Assembly: GCA_963825505.1 (NCBI GenBank)
Contig: CAWGTL010000006.1
Coordinates: 58,341-122,340 of the forward strand
From: JBBQSN01 sp963825505
GTDB lineage: Bacteria; Actinomycetota; Actinomycetes; Actinomycetales; CAWJMD01
Direction: 5' to 3'
DNA length: 64,000 nucleotides
The position numbers and the translations under genes are program-made. Below the pieces are notes generated by a model. That model saw nothing but the letters and a program-made list of their open reading frames with translations, had not been told where the DNA came from and made no database searches. Below are positions 16,366 to 24,379 of this stretch, in pieces. The stretch's first letter is position 1. Each line of letters begins with the position of its first letter.

Positions 16366-16896
16366 ATGGCGGTGAGGCTGCGCCCGATCGGACGGGGCGA
16401 CCGAGCGGCTGTGCTGCGCCTGAACGCCGAGCACGTCGAGCTGCTGTCGCCGCTGGACGACGACCGGCTGAGCGTGCTCGAGGGCTGGGCCGACCGGGCC
16501 GACGTGATCGAGGTCGACGGCGAGGTCGCGGGCTTCGTCCTCACCTTCGGGCCGGGCACCGGGTACGACTCGGAGAACTACCGGTGGCACGCCGGCCGGT
16601 TCGGCGACGCCTTCTACTACCTCGACCGCGTCGTGGTGGCACCGGAGCACCGCGGCGCCGGGGTCGCCCACGCGGCGTACGACGAGCTGGAGCAGGTCGC
16701 GCAGCCGTACGGCCGGATGGTGCTCGAGGTGAACGCGGACCCGCCGAACGAGCCCTCGCTGCGGTTCCACCGGCGGCGGGGGTACGCCGAGGTGGGCCGC
16801 CTGGGCGCGCCGGGCCACGTCGTCGCGCTCATGAGCCGCGAGCTGACGGCTCCGGGGTCAGGTCCGGACCCGTTCGTGCCGATGACACCAGGATGA
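16366..16896 (+). CDS. GNAT family N-acetyltransferase
   Basis: 176 residues. The acetyl-CoA site is clear: FYYLDRVVVAPEHRGAGVAHAAYDEL around residues 84-110 (motif A with R-G-x-G), preceded by strand VIEVDGEVAGFVLTF and followed by LEVNADPPNEPSLRFHRRRGYAEVGR (motif B). Substrate unknown. ATG 16366 is chosen from family length; a long open frame upstream is shadow. Its stop overlaps the GGDEF gene start (ATGA). Confidence 0.86.
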   Translation: MAVRLRPIGRGDRAAVLRLNAEHVELLSPLDDDRLSVLEGWADRADVIEVDGEVAGFVLTFGPGTGYDSENYRWHAGRFGDAFYYLDRVVVAPEHRGAGVAHAAYDELEQVAQPYGRMVLEVNADPPNEPSLRFHRRRGYAEVGRLGAPGHVVALMSRELTAPGSGPDPFVPMTPG

Positions 16897-18461
16897 CCGC
16901 CGTGCAGCGCCTGGTCGTGGGCGCCGCCGTCACCGTCGCGTGCGCCTTCGCCGTGGCGATGTCCGTGCTGCCGGCCGTCGGGTCGCCGGCGGTCGGGGCG
17001 GTCAGCAACTGGACCCAGATCGTCGTCCCGGTGCTCACCGCGGCGGTGTGCTTGGACTCGGCCCGCCGCCAGCGCGACCGCCGCCAGCGCCGGGCCTGGG
17101 TCCTCTACGGCGTCGGCGCGCTCTCCTGGGGCATCGGCCAGTGCGTGTTCACCTGGTACGAGCTGGTGGCGGAGGTCGTCGTCCCGGTGCCGTCGCTCGC
17201 CGACGCCGCCTTCATCCTCTACCCGCTGCTCGGGACGGCGGCGATCTGGCTGCTGCCGCTCGTGCCCCGCTCCCGAACGGTGAACGTGCGCAGCCTGCTC
17301 GACGGCCTCGTGGTGGCGTCGTCGCTGGTCTTCGTGGTGTGGGCGCTGAGCCTGCGGCTGCTGTGGGCCGCCGGCGCCGGCGACGTGGCGAGCCTGGTCG
17401 TGACGACCACCTACGTGGTCTCCGACATGGTCCTGCTGACGATGGTGGCGCTGCTGCTGCCCGACGTCGGCCGCGCCCGGCGCCGGGTGCTCGTCCCCGT
17501 GGCCGTGGGCACCGCCTGCTTCGCGGTGGCCGACATCGGCTACGTGGTGGTCACCTCGGCCACGTCCTACTCGTCCGGCGAGGCCTTCGACGTCGGCTGG
17601 GTGCTCGGCTTCCTGGGCGTCGCCGTCGCCGCGGTGATGGCGCACCCGGTGGAGGGGGCGCTGCCCGAGCGGGTCGTGCGGGCGATGTCCGGCCTGCCCT
17701 CCTGGGGCACCATCCTGCTGCCGTACGTGCCGGTGCTCGCCGCGGCCGGGGTGCTGCTGTGGCGGCTCGGGTCCGGGTCGCCGTGGACCGGTGCGGAGTC
17801 CGGCCTGGCCGTCGCCGTCGTCGTGCTGGTGCTGTCGCGCCAGCTGGTGGCGCTCGCCGACAACCGCTCGCTGCTGGCCGAGGTGTCGCGCCAGCACGCC
17901 CAGGCCCGGCACGACGCGTTGCACGACGCCCTCACCGGGCTGGCCAACCGGGCCCTGTTCCTGGACCGGGTCGGCCACGCGCTGGACCGGGCCGAGCGCA
18001 GCGGCGGGTGCACCACCGTGCTGTTCTGCGACCTGGACGAGTTCAAGCAGGTGAACGACGTGCACGGCCACGCGGCCGGGGACGCCGTCCTGGTCGAGGT
18101 CGCCCACCGGCTGGTCGAGCAGGTGCGTGCCGTCGACTGCGTCGCCCGCCTCGGTGGGGACGAGTTCGCCGTGCTGCTGGAGGAGCCGAGCGACCCCGAC
18201 ACGGTGGTGGCCAGGATCGAGGGGGCGATGACCGTCCCGGTCCAGGTCGGGACGGCCGAGGTGCGGGTGCGCAGCAGCATCGGGGTGGCGCAGGTCAGCG
18301 GCGCCGGCGAGGGCACCGACCAGCTGGTCTCGGACGCCGACCACGCGATGTACCGGGCCAAGCAGGCCAACCGGCGTTCTCCCGCCACCGCCAGGCTGCC
18401 GCACCAGACCGACGGCCCGGGGTCCGCCGACCCGCACAGCAGCGCCCCCGCGCAGGCCTGA
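16893..18461 (+). CDS. Membrane-anchored diguanylate cyclase (GGDEF)
   Basis: 522 residues. About nine hydrophobic segments fill residues 8-325, a seven-or-more-helix sensor region without a recognisable periplasmic domain. A GGDEF domain follows: DALTGLANRALFLDRVGHAL, FCDLDEFKQVNDVHGHAAGDAVL and the intact active-site LGGDEF. The RAVD tetrad lies five residues before GGDEF, the standard position of the inhibitory RxxD site, so product feedback by cyclic di-GMP is likely. No EAL domain. ATG 16893 overlaps the acetyltransferase stop. Confidence 0.9.
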   Translation: MTAVQRLVVGAAVTVACAFAVAMSVLPAVGSPAVGAVSNWTQIVVPVLTAAVCLDSARRQRDRRQRRAWVLYGVGALSWGIGQCVFTWYELVAEVVVPVPSLADAAFILYPLLGTAAIWLLPLVPRSRTVNVRSLLDGLVVASSLVFVVWALSLRLLWAAGAGDVASLVVTTTYVVSDMVLLTMVALLLPDVGRARRRVLVPVAVGTACFAVADIGYVVVTSATSYSSGEAFDVGWVLGFLGVAVAAVMAHPVEGALPERVVRAMSGLPSWGTILLPYVPVLAAAGVLLWRLGSGSPWTGAESGLAVAVVVLVLSRQLVALADNRSLLAEVSRQHAQARHDALHDALTGLANRALFLDRVGHALDRAERSGGCTTVLFCDLDEFKQVNDVHGHAAGDAVLVEVAHRLVEQVRAVDCVARLGGDEFAVLLEEPSDPDTVVARIEGAMTVPVQVGTAEVRVRSSIGVAQVSGAGEGTDQLVSDADHAMYRAKQANRRSPATARLPHQTDGPGSADPHSSAPAQA

Positions 18462-18496
18462 GGCCCGGACGGCCCTGGCGCCGCCAGGAGGCCGCG

Positions 18497-19996
18497 GTGG
18501 ATGATGCGCCGGTGAAGCGCATCGGGCACGTGGTCGGCGGCGAGCAGTCAGGGAGCTTCGATCGGGTCGCCCCGGTCTTCGACCCCGCGAGCGGCCGGCA
18601 GACCGGTGAGGTCGCGCTCGCGAGCGCCGCCGAGGTCGATGCCGCCGTGGCCACCGCGCGGGCCGCGCTGCCGGGATGGCGGGCGACGTCCCTGGCCCGT
18701 CGCACCGAGATCATGTTCCGGTTCCACCACCTGCTCGTCGAGCACTCCGACGAGCTCGCCGCCCTCGTCACCTCCGAGCACGGCAAGGTGCTCTCCGACG
18801 CCGCGGGCGAGGTGCAGCGCGGGCTGGAGTGCGTCGAGTTCGCGTGCGGGGTCCCGCAGCTGCTCAAGGGCGGCCACAGCGAGCAGGTCTCCACCGGTGT
18901 CGACGTGCACGAGCTCAAGCAGCCGGTCGGCGTCGTCGCGGCGATCACCCCGTTCAACTTCCCGGTGATGGTGCCGCTGTGGATGGTGCCGAACGCGGTG
19001 GCCTGCGGGAACACGGTGGTGCTCAAGCCGTCGGAGAAGGACCCCTCCGCGGCGGTGCGGCTGGCCGAGCTGTTCGCCGAGGCCGGCCTCCCGCCCGGCG
19101 TCCTCAACGTGGTGCACGGCGACAAGGTGGCGGTCGACGCGCTGCTGACCCACCCGGGCGTCGACGCCGTCAGCTTCGTCGGCTCCACGCCGATCGCGCG
19201 CTACGTCTACGAGACGGGGACGGCGCACGGCAAGCGGGTGCAGGCCCTCGGCGGCGCGAAGAACCACATGGTGGTGCTTCCGGACGCCGACCTCGACATG
19301 GCGGCCGACAACGCGGTCTCCGCCGGGTTCGGTTCGGCCGGCGAGCGGTGCATGGCCGTGTCGGTCGTCGTGGCCGTCGGCGCCGTGGCCGATCCCCTGG
19401 TCGACGCGATCGCCAAGCGGATCACCACCCTGGAGGTGGGGCCGGGCACGGACCCGCACTCGCAGATGGGGCCGCTGGTCACGCGCGAGCACCGCGACAA
19501 GGTCGCGTCCTACGTCGAGGCCGGTCGCGAGGCGGGGGCCGACGTCGTGGTCGACGGTCGGGCGCACGACGTGCCGTCCGAAGGCTTCTTCCTCGGCCCG
19601 AGCGTGATCGACCGGGTGACGCCGACGATGAGCGTCTACACCGAGGAGATCTTCGGGCCGGTGCTGTCGGTGGTGCGGGTGGCCGACTACGCCGAGGCGG
19701 TCGAGCTCGTCAACGCCAGTCCCTACGGCAACGGGGTGGCCGTCTTCACCCGCGACGGCGGCGCCGCCCGGCGGTTCGCGTCCGAGGTGGAGGTCGGCAT
19801 GGTCGGGGTGAACGTGCCGATCCCGGTCCCGGCCGCGCACTTCTCGTTCGGGGGGTGGAAGGACTCGCTGTTCGGCGACTCCCACATGTACGGCCCCGAG
19901 GGGATCCACTTCTACACCCGGACCAAGGTCGTCACCTCGCGCTGGCCCGACCCGGCCACCAGCGCGGTCGACCTCGGGTTCCCGCGCAACCGCTGA
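18497..19996 (+). CDS. mmsA: CoA-acylating methylmalonate-semialdehyde dehydrogenase
   Basis: 499 residues with the aldehyde dehydrogenase fold. The active Cys is residue 285 in AGERCMAVS; PFNFPVMVPLWM, ALGGAKNHMVVLPDADLD and EIFGPVLSVVR are typical of the MmsA/IolA subgroup, which makes propionyl-CoA or acetyl-CoA from (methyl)malonate semialdehyde in valine, thymine or inositol degradation and uses CoA instead of water. GTG 18497 has AGGAGG five bases upstream; the next GTG at 18512 lacks it. No valine-catabolism neighbours are in view. Confidence 0.93.
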   Translation: MDDAPVKRIGHVVGGEQSGSFDRVAPVFDPASGRQTGEVALASAAEVDAAVATARAALPGWRATSLARRTEIMFRFHHLLVEHSDELAALVTSEHGKVLSDAAGEVQRGLECVEFACGVPQLLKGGHSEQVSTGVDVHELKQPVGVVAAITPFNFPVMVPLWMVPNAVACGNTVVLKPSEKDPSAAVRLAELFAEAGLPPGVLNVVHGDKVAVDALLTHPGVDAVSFVGSTPIARYVYETGTAHGKRVQALGGAKNHMVVLPDADLDMAADNAVSAGFGSAGERCMAVSVVVAVGAVADPLVDAIAKRITTLEVGPGTDPHSQMGPLVTREHRDKVASYVEAGREAGADVVVDGRAHDVPSEGFFLGPSVIDRVTPTMSVYTEEIFGPVLSVVRVADYAEAVELVNASPYGNGVAVFTRDGGAARRFASEVEVGMVGVNVPIPVPAAHFSFGGWKDSLFGDSHMYGPEGIHFYTRTKVVTSRWPDPATSAVDLGFPRNR

Positions 19997-20006
19997 GGAG
20001 CAGGAC

Positions 20007-20402
20007 GTGACCGACCAGCAGCACGACGGGCAGCAGCCCGAGGTGGTCTTCGACTACGCCCAGCAGCGCGACGCCGTGGCCGCCGGACTGCTGCCGGGGG
20101 AGAAGCTCGTCGCGGTGCTCGACGCCTCCGGCACCGGCACCGGCTTCCTCGGGCTCACCGACAGCCGGGTGCTGCTGCAGGACCGTTCGCTCGTCGGGGG
20201 CAGGAGCACGCTGGTGTCGGTGCCGTACAGCCGGATCACCAGCGTCGGCCTGGTGTCCGACAGCAACGTCGGCGTCGAGGCGCTGTCCAGCTCGACGATC
20301 GCGATCACGCTGTCGGGCGCCGTGCACCAGGTCTCGTTCCGCGGTGCGGACAAGGCGCGGTACGCGCACGACACGATCCTCTGGCACGTGCTCGACGCCT
20401 GA
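20007..20402 (+). CDS. PH-like domain protein (bacterial PH/YokE type)
   Basis: 131 residues, one small beta-rich domain: LLPGEKLVAVLDASGTG, TGFLGLTDSRVLLQDRS, STLVSVPYSRITSVGL and a final helix KARYAHDTILWHVLDA. The strand order and the final helix match bacterial PH domains, which bind partners at the membrane or in the cytosol; there is no membrane segment here. Starts 10 bases after mmsA ends and probably shares its transcript. Function unknown. Confidence 0.78.
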   Translation: MTDQQHDGQQPEVVFDYAQQRDAVAAGLLPGEKLVAVLDASGTGTGFLGLTDSRVLLQDRSLVGGRSTLVSVPYSRITSVGLVSDSNVGVEALSSSTIAITLSGAVHQVSFRGADKARYAHDTILWHVLDA

Positions 20403-20419
20403 CGGACCGCTCGACGCCG

Positions 20420-20470
20420 GGCACCACCCCACGGACGGACCGAGGGGTGCTGTGCCGTCCGGGTGGTGCC
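20420..20470 (+). terminator. Strong hairpin after the PH-like gene
   Basis: GGCACCACCC (20420-20429), a 3-base bulge and GGACGG (20433-20438) pair with CCGTCC (20455-20460) and GGGTGGTGCC (20461-20470), a 16-bp interrupted stem starting 18 bases after the stop. No T-run, as usual in such high-G+C genomes. Confidence 0.65.
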
Positions 20471-20491
20471 TTGCGGCCCGGCCTCACCCTC

Positions 20492-20527
20492 TGTGACCCG
20501 TGTGACGCCTGTGACGTGTGTGACTGA
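20492..20527. promoter_or_regulatory. Four tandem 9-bp boxes, MtrA-like
   Basis: Four contiguous units of nine bases each begin with TGTGAC: 20492, 20501, 20510 and 20519. On the minus strand each reads GTCACA after a three-base spacer, i.e. GTCACAnnn repeated, which is the form I recall for MtrA binding sites in mycobacteria (direct repeats of a GTCACAgcg-like 9-mer). MtrA controls cell-wall hydrolase genes such as ripA, and a RipA-like gene lies 134 bases downstream. The repeat is seen; MtrA binding is inferred. Confidence 0.6.
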
Positions 20528-20632
20528 AGCATGCTCGTGCACAGTCCTGAGCCGGGTGTTTCCAAAGAGGGAGTTGTTGGGTACCTTTCTCCCGCTGTGT
20601 CAACCCGACACGCCGGAGAAGCGCGAATATAA

Positions 20633-20648
20633 ATGACACCCGTGTCAT
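20633..20648. promoter_or_regulatory. 16-bp inverted repeat just before the NlpC/P60 ribosome site
   Basis: ATGACAC-CC-GTGTCAT is a perfect dyad ending 12 bases before GTG 20661; GAGGAG follows at 20651. It could be a repressor operator or a short leader hairpin. A second small dyad (GTGTC at 20597, GACAC at 20607) sits 35 bases upstream with the same GTGTC core. Confidence 0.45.
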
Positions 20649-20660
20649 TCGAGGAGCCAC

Positions 20661-22001
20661 GTGACGGTGCGGATGCGAGTGCGGGTGCCGGTCCGGCTGT
20701 CCGGGGCGGCGGCGTCCGCGGCCCTCGTCGTCGGGCTGCTCGCCGCGGCTCCCGCGAGCGCCGAGCCGTATCCCAGCCAGGGTCAGGTCGACGCCGCCAA
20801 GGCCGCCGTCACCACCACGGCCCAGCAGGTCGCCGCGCTCGAGAACCGGCTCGCCGCCGCCAACGCGGCGCAGGCGCAGACCGAGATCGCGGCCGCCACG
20901 GCCGGCGAGGACTGGAACGAGGCGCAGGTCGCCCTCGAGGAGGCCACGGCCGCGGCGGTCGCCGCCCAGGCCGCCGCCGTGCGGGCGCGTGCCGACCTCG
21001 CCGACGCGCGCTCGCAGATCGGCTCGCTCGCCGCCGACGCCTACCGGGGCGGCGGCTCGTTCGGCGGTCTCGAGGCGGTGCTGGGCGCCGGCGGCCCGCA
21101 GGACCTGATCGACCGCGCCGGCACGCTGCGCTACCTGGGCAACGGGCGCCAGCAGGTGTTCCAGCGCGGCCAGGCCGCCGAGCTCGTGTCGCAGCTGATG
21201 GACGAGCAGGCCCGCACCGCCGAGCAGGCGCAGCAGGACGCCGCCGACGCCGCGGAGGCCGCCAAGGCCGAGGCCGACCGCGCGAACGCCGCCGCCGTCG
21301 CCCAGGTGAGCGCCACGCAGACCGAGAAGGCCGAGGTCACCACCCAGCTCGCCGCGCTGCGCAGCACCAGCGTGGCGCTCGAGCAGCAGCGCCAGGCCGG
21401 CCTCGAGGCGGAGCGCGTCGCCCGTGCCGAGGCGGCGGCCCGCGCCGCCCAGGAGCGCCGTGAGCGCGACGCCCGCGCCGCAGCCGATCGCGCCGCCGCC
21501 GACCGCGCCGCGCGCGACCGGGCGGCTCGCGAGGCCGCCGACCGCGCCTCCCGCGACGACGACCGTCCCGCTCCGCCGGCGTCCTCGCCCGACCCTGCCC
21601 CGGCACCGCCGTCGTCCGGCGGATCCAGCGGTTCGTCCTCCGGCGGCCAGGCCGCCGTGTCGTGGGCGCGCACCCAGATCGGCAAGCCGTACCAGTGGGG
21701 CGCCACCGGCCCGGACGCCTACGACTGCTCCGGCCTCACCGGGGCGGCCTGGCGGCACGGCGGCGTGGGTCTGCCGCGCACGTCCCGCTCGCAGTACTCG
21801 GCGGTGGAGAAGATCGCCTACTCCGACCTGCGGCCGGGCGACCTGGTCTTCTACGGCACGAGCAGCTCTGCCGGCTCGATCTACCACGTGGCGATCTACA
21901 GCGGCAGCGGTCGGATGATCGAGGCGCCGCGGGCGGGTGTGCCGGTGCGGGAGACCTCGCTGCGGATGAGCGGCGCGATGCCGTACGCCGGCCGCCCCTG
22001 A
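20661..22001 (+). CDS. Secreted NlpC/P60 peptidoglycan endopeptidase (RipA-like)
   Basis: 446 residues. A signal peptide covers residues 1-about 33 with cleavage after APASA. Residues 40-150 and 170-290 are long Ala/Glu/Arg coiled coils; a Pro/Ser/Gly linker follows (about 295-325). The catalytic NlpC/P60 domain has AVSWARTQIGKPYQWGATG, Cys356 in YDCSGL, and His409 in IYHVAIYSG. Such proteins cut stem peptides of peptidoglycan during cell separation; the coiled coil keeps the domain inactive or docks it to a regulator such as FtsX. GTG 20661 has GAGGAG ahead. Regulation by MtrA is suggested by the boxes upstream. Confidence 0.92.
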   Translation: MTVRMRVRVPVRLSGAAASAALVVGLLAAAPASAEPYPSQGQVDAAKAAVTTTAQQVAALENRLAAANAAQAQTEIAAATAGEDWNEAQVALEEATAAAVAAQAAAVRARADLADARSQIGSLAADAYRGGGSFGGLEAVLGAGGPQDLIDRAGTLRYLGNGRQQVFQRGQAAELVSQLMDEQARTAEQAQQDAADAAEAAKAEADRANAAAVAQVSATQTEKAEVTTQLAALRSTSVALEQQRQAGLEAERVARAEAAARAAQERRERDARAAADRAAADRAARDRAAREAADRASRDDDRPAPPASSPDPAPAPPSSGGSSGSSSGGQAAVSWARTQIGKPYQWGATGPDAYDCSGLTGAAWRHGGVGLPRTSRSQYSAVEKIAYSDLRPGDLVFYGTSSSAGSIYHVAIYSGSGRMIEAPRAGVPVRETSLRMSGAMPYAGRP

Positions 22002-22106
22002 CCCCGCGGGCGACGAGCCCTCTGCTCAGCCTGCCGACACCCCGGAGTCGTCACCGTGTGGGTACGGCGAGCAGAGCCGGTCGTGGGACGAGCAGAGCCC
22101 GCGCGG

Positions 22107-22601
22107 TCAGTGCTCGGCGGGGGTGTCCTCGAGCCGCTTGAACGAGGCGGTGATCTCCGCCTCGGCCTCGGCGCGGCCGGCCCAGTGCGCGCCCTCGACC
22201 GACTTGCCGGGCTCGAGGTCCTTGTAGGTCTCGAAGAAGTGCTGGATCTCCAGCCGGTAGAACTCGTTGATGTCGTCGAGGTCCTGCAGGTGCTCCAGCC
22301 GCGGGTCGCCGGTGGGGATGCACATGATCTTGTCGTCGCCGCCGGCCTCGTCGCGCATGTGGAACAGGCCGATCGCGCGGCAGCGGATCAGGCAGCCCGG
22401 GAAGGTGGGCTCGTCGATGAGCACCAGCGCGTCGAGCGGGTCGCCGTCCTCGCCGAGGGTGTTGTCGATGAACCCGTAGTCGGCCGGGTACCGGGTGGCG
22501 GTGAACAGGGTGCGGTCGAGCTTGATCCGCCCGCTCACGTGGTCGACCTCGTACTTGTTGCGTGTCCCCTTCGGGATCTCGATCGTGACGTCGAACTCCA
22601 T
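22107..22601 (-). CDS. ppa: Inorganic pyrophosphatase
   Basis: 164 residues of the soluble family I enzyme that hydrolyses pyrophosphate to drive biosynthesis. Key residues are in place: IPKGTRNKYEVD, YPADYGFIDNTLGEDGDPLDALVL with the DxDPxD metal-binding set, and DDKIMCIPTGDPR. Start ATG 22601 gives MEFDVTIEIPKG, the normal N-terminus; an upstream ATG (22613) is less likely. It is divergent from dacB as in mycobacteria, with a 292-base spacer holding a dispersed repeat copy. Confidence 0.95.
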   Translation of the reverse strand: MEFDVTIEIPKGTRNKYEVDHVSGRIKLDRTLFTATRYPADYGFIDNTLGEDGDPLDALVLIDEPTFPGCLIRCRAIGLFHMRDEAGGDDKIMCIPTGDPRLEHLQDLDDINEFYRLEIQHFFETYKDLEPGKSVEGAHWAGRAEAEAEITASFKRLEDTPAEH

Positions 22602-22725
22602 GTCGGCTCCCACGTGCTGGTCTCGGGGTCGGCGGCCGGCGGGGTCGCCCCGGCCCGTGCTCCGGTTCAGTGTGCCGCGTCGGAGGTCTCTTCACGCCGG
22701 TCGCCCCCCGGGAGGCGCCTCGTGG

Positions 22726-22767
22726 CGTTCTCGTCGTCGCGATTCGACACCGGTATCGCCTCCTCCG
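22726..22767. repeat. Dispersed intergenic repeat, copy 1
   Basis: This stretch matches 43860-43905 almost base for base over about 40 positions (three single-base differences or gaps). Its core is a dyad, GCGATTC at 22740-22746 facing GTATCGC at 22754-22760 across GACACCG (one mismatch here, perfect in copy 2). It lies in the divergent spacer between ppa and dacB. The rest of the 22602-22893 spacer shows nothing else I can name. Confidence 0.6.
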
Positions 22768-22893
22768 CCCTGCGAGCCATCCACCCGGAGGACGCCGACT
22801 GTCAAACGGATCTCGGACGCGGCCCACTAGTCGTCCCGCTGAAGCGGCCCGTGCGGGTCGCCGGTCGAGGACCGACGGCGGACGGAGGTGCGC

Positions 22894-24339
22894 GTGGCCC
22901 GCCAGCGACGCCGCCGCGGGCTCGTCGCGCTCGCCTGCGTGCTGGTGCTGCTCGGGGCCGGCGGTGCGTACGCCGTCGCCGACGTGCGCGGCGACCTGCC
23001 CGGCCTCCTCACCGACGACCCCGTCCCGCAGCCGTACCCCGACCTCGGCACCGCCCCGGGTGCCTCGGCCGACGCGGGGGGCGCCGCCGCGAGCGCCCCT
23101 CTCGACCCGGACGCGCCACCTGCCGACCCCGCCGCGCTGGCCGCGACGATCGGGCCGCTGCTCGCCTCGGCCGGCCTCGGGACGCGCGTGGGGGCCAGCG
23201 TGGTCGACGGGAGCACCGGCGAGGTGCTGCTCGCGCAGGGCGACGCCGACGCGTACGAGCCGGCCTCGGTGGCCAAGCTGCTCACGGCGGCCGCCGCCCT
23301 GGAGACCTTCGGCCCGGACGGCACGACCACGACCTCGGCGGGCGCGGTGCCGGGGAGCGACGAGGTCTACCTGGTCGGCGGCGGCGACCTCCTGCTCGGT
23401 GCCGGTGCCGGCGACCCGGCCGCCGTGGTCGGGCGGGCAGGCCTGGCCGACCTCGCCGACCAGGTGGCCGCGGAGCTGACGGCATCCGGCACCACGACCG
23501 TGCGGCTGCGGCTGGACGACTCGGTGGTCGGCGGCCTCGGGTGGGGCCAGGCGCTCGGACCGGGCGTCGGGGCCCCGGACCTCGCGAACGGGTTCCTCGC
23601 CCCGCTCACCGGGCTGGCCGTCGACGTCGGCCGCACCCGCCGCGAGAACTACGCGCCCCGGGTCGCCGACCCGGGCACCGCCGCCGCGGCGGCCTTCGCC
23701 GTCGCGCTCGGCGAGCGGGGGGTGGCCGTCGGCGGGACCGCCACCCGGGCGCGGGCCCCCGAGGGGCTGCAGGAGCTGGGGTCGGTCGAGTCCGCACCGC
23801 TGGCGGACGTGGTCGGCTACACCCTCGCGGCCAGCGACAACACCGTGGCGGACGCGCTCGCGCGGCTGGTGGCGGTCGAGACCGGCGAGACGGTCGACTT
23901 CCCCGGCAGCGGCCGCGCCGTCCTGGCCGTGGTCGCGGGGCTGGGCGTCCCCGTCGACGGCCTGGTGCTGGCCGACGGCAGCGGGCTGTCCGACGGGTCC
24001 CGGCTCAGCCCGCGCAGCCTCACCGCGGTGCTCGCCGCCGCGGCCTCGGCCGACCACCCGGACCTGCGCGCGCTGGTCACCGGGCTGCCGGTCGCGGCCC
24101 TCAACGGGACGCTCGTCGACCGGTTCGACGGCTCGAACCGCGCTCGCGCCGCGCAGGGGCTGGTGCGGGCCAAGACCGGTTCGCTGACGGGTACCAGCTC
24201 GCTGGCCGGGACGGTCGTCGACGCCGACGGGCGGCTGCTCGTGTTCGCGGTGCTCGCGGACGCGGTGCGCGGGACGGCGTCGGCCCGGTCGGCGCTGGAC
24301 GAGGTGGCCGCCGAGCTCGCGCGGTGCGGCTGCTCCTGA
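22894..24339 (+). CDS. dacB: D-alanyl-D-alanine carboxypeptidase/endopeptidase (PBP4 type)
   Basis: 481 residues. An N-terminal signal or anchor helix (LVALACVLVLLGAGGAYAVA) leads to a class C penicillin-binding fold: SVAK at 125-128 (nucleophile Ser125), SDN at 314-316 and KTG at 427-429. This is the S13 family, trimming D-Ala and cross-bridges in peptidoglycan outside the membrane. I place the start at GTG 22894 because GGAGG (22884-22888) overlaps the earlier GTG 22888. Followed by DUF2342, tilS and hpt as in other actinomycetes. Confidence 0.93.
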   Translation: MARQRRRRGLVALACVLVLLGAGGAYAVADVRGDLPGLLTDDPVPQPYPDLGTAPGASADAGGAAASAPLDPDAPPADPAALAATIGPLLASAGLGTRVGASVVDGSTGEVLLAQGDADAYEPASVAKLLTAAAALETFGPDGTTTTSAGAVPGSDEVYLVGGGDLLLGAGAGDPAAVVGRAGLADLADQVAAELTASGTTTVRLRLDDSVVGGLGWGQALGPGVGAPDLANGFLAPLTGLAVDVGRTRRENYAPRVADPGTAAAAAFAVALGERGVAVGGTATRARAPEGLQELGSVESAPLADVVGYTLAASDNTVADALARLVAVETGETVDFPGSGRAVLAVVAGLGVPVDGLVLADGSGLSDGSRLSPRSLTAVLAAAASADHPDLRALVTGLPVAALNGTLVDRFDGSNRARAAQGLVRAKTGSLTGTSSLAGTVVDADGRLLVFAVLADAVRGTASARSALDEVAAELARCGCS

Positions 24340-24379
24340 CCCGGCTCGCGCTCTCCACCCGCAGGTCTACGGTGGCCCG

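Noticed and set aside
16940..19996. A 1018-codon plus frame that could look like a cyclase-dehydrogenase fusion
   Set aside because: Its first half is a shadow of the GGDEF gene in another frame (Arg/Pro/Gly-rich); only the mmsA part from 18497 is coding, with its own AGGAGG.
20403..20660. A cyclic di-AMP (ydaO-type) riboswitch before the NlpC/P60 gene
   Set aside because: I could not find the family's conserved segments; the visible features are the terminator hairpin, the 9-bp boxes and small dyads.
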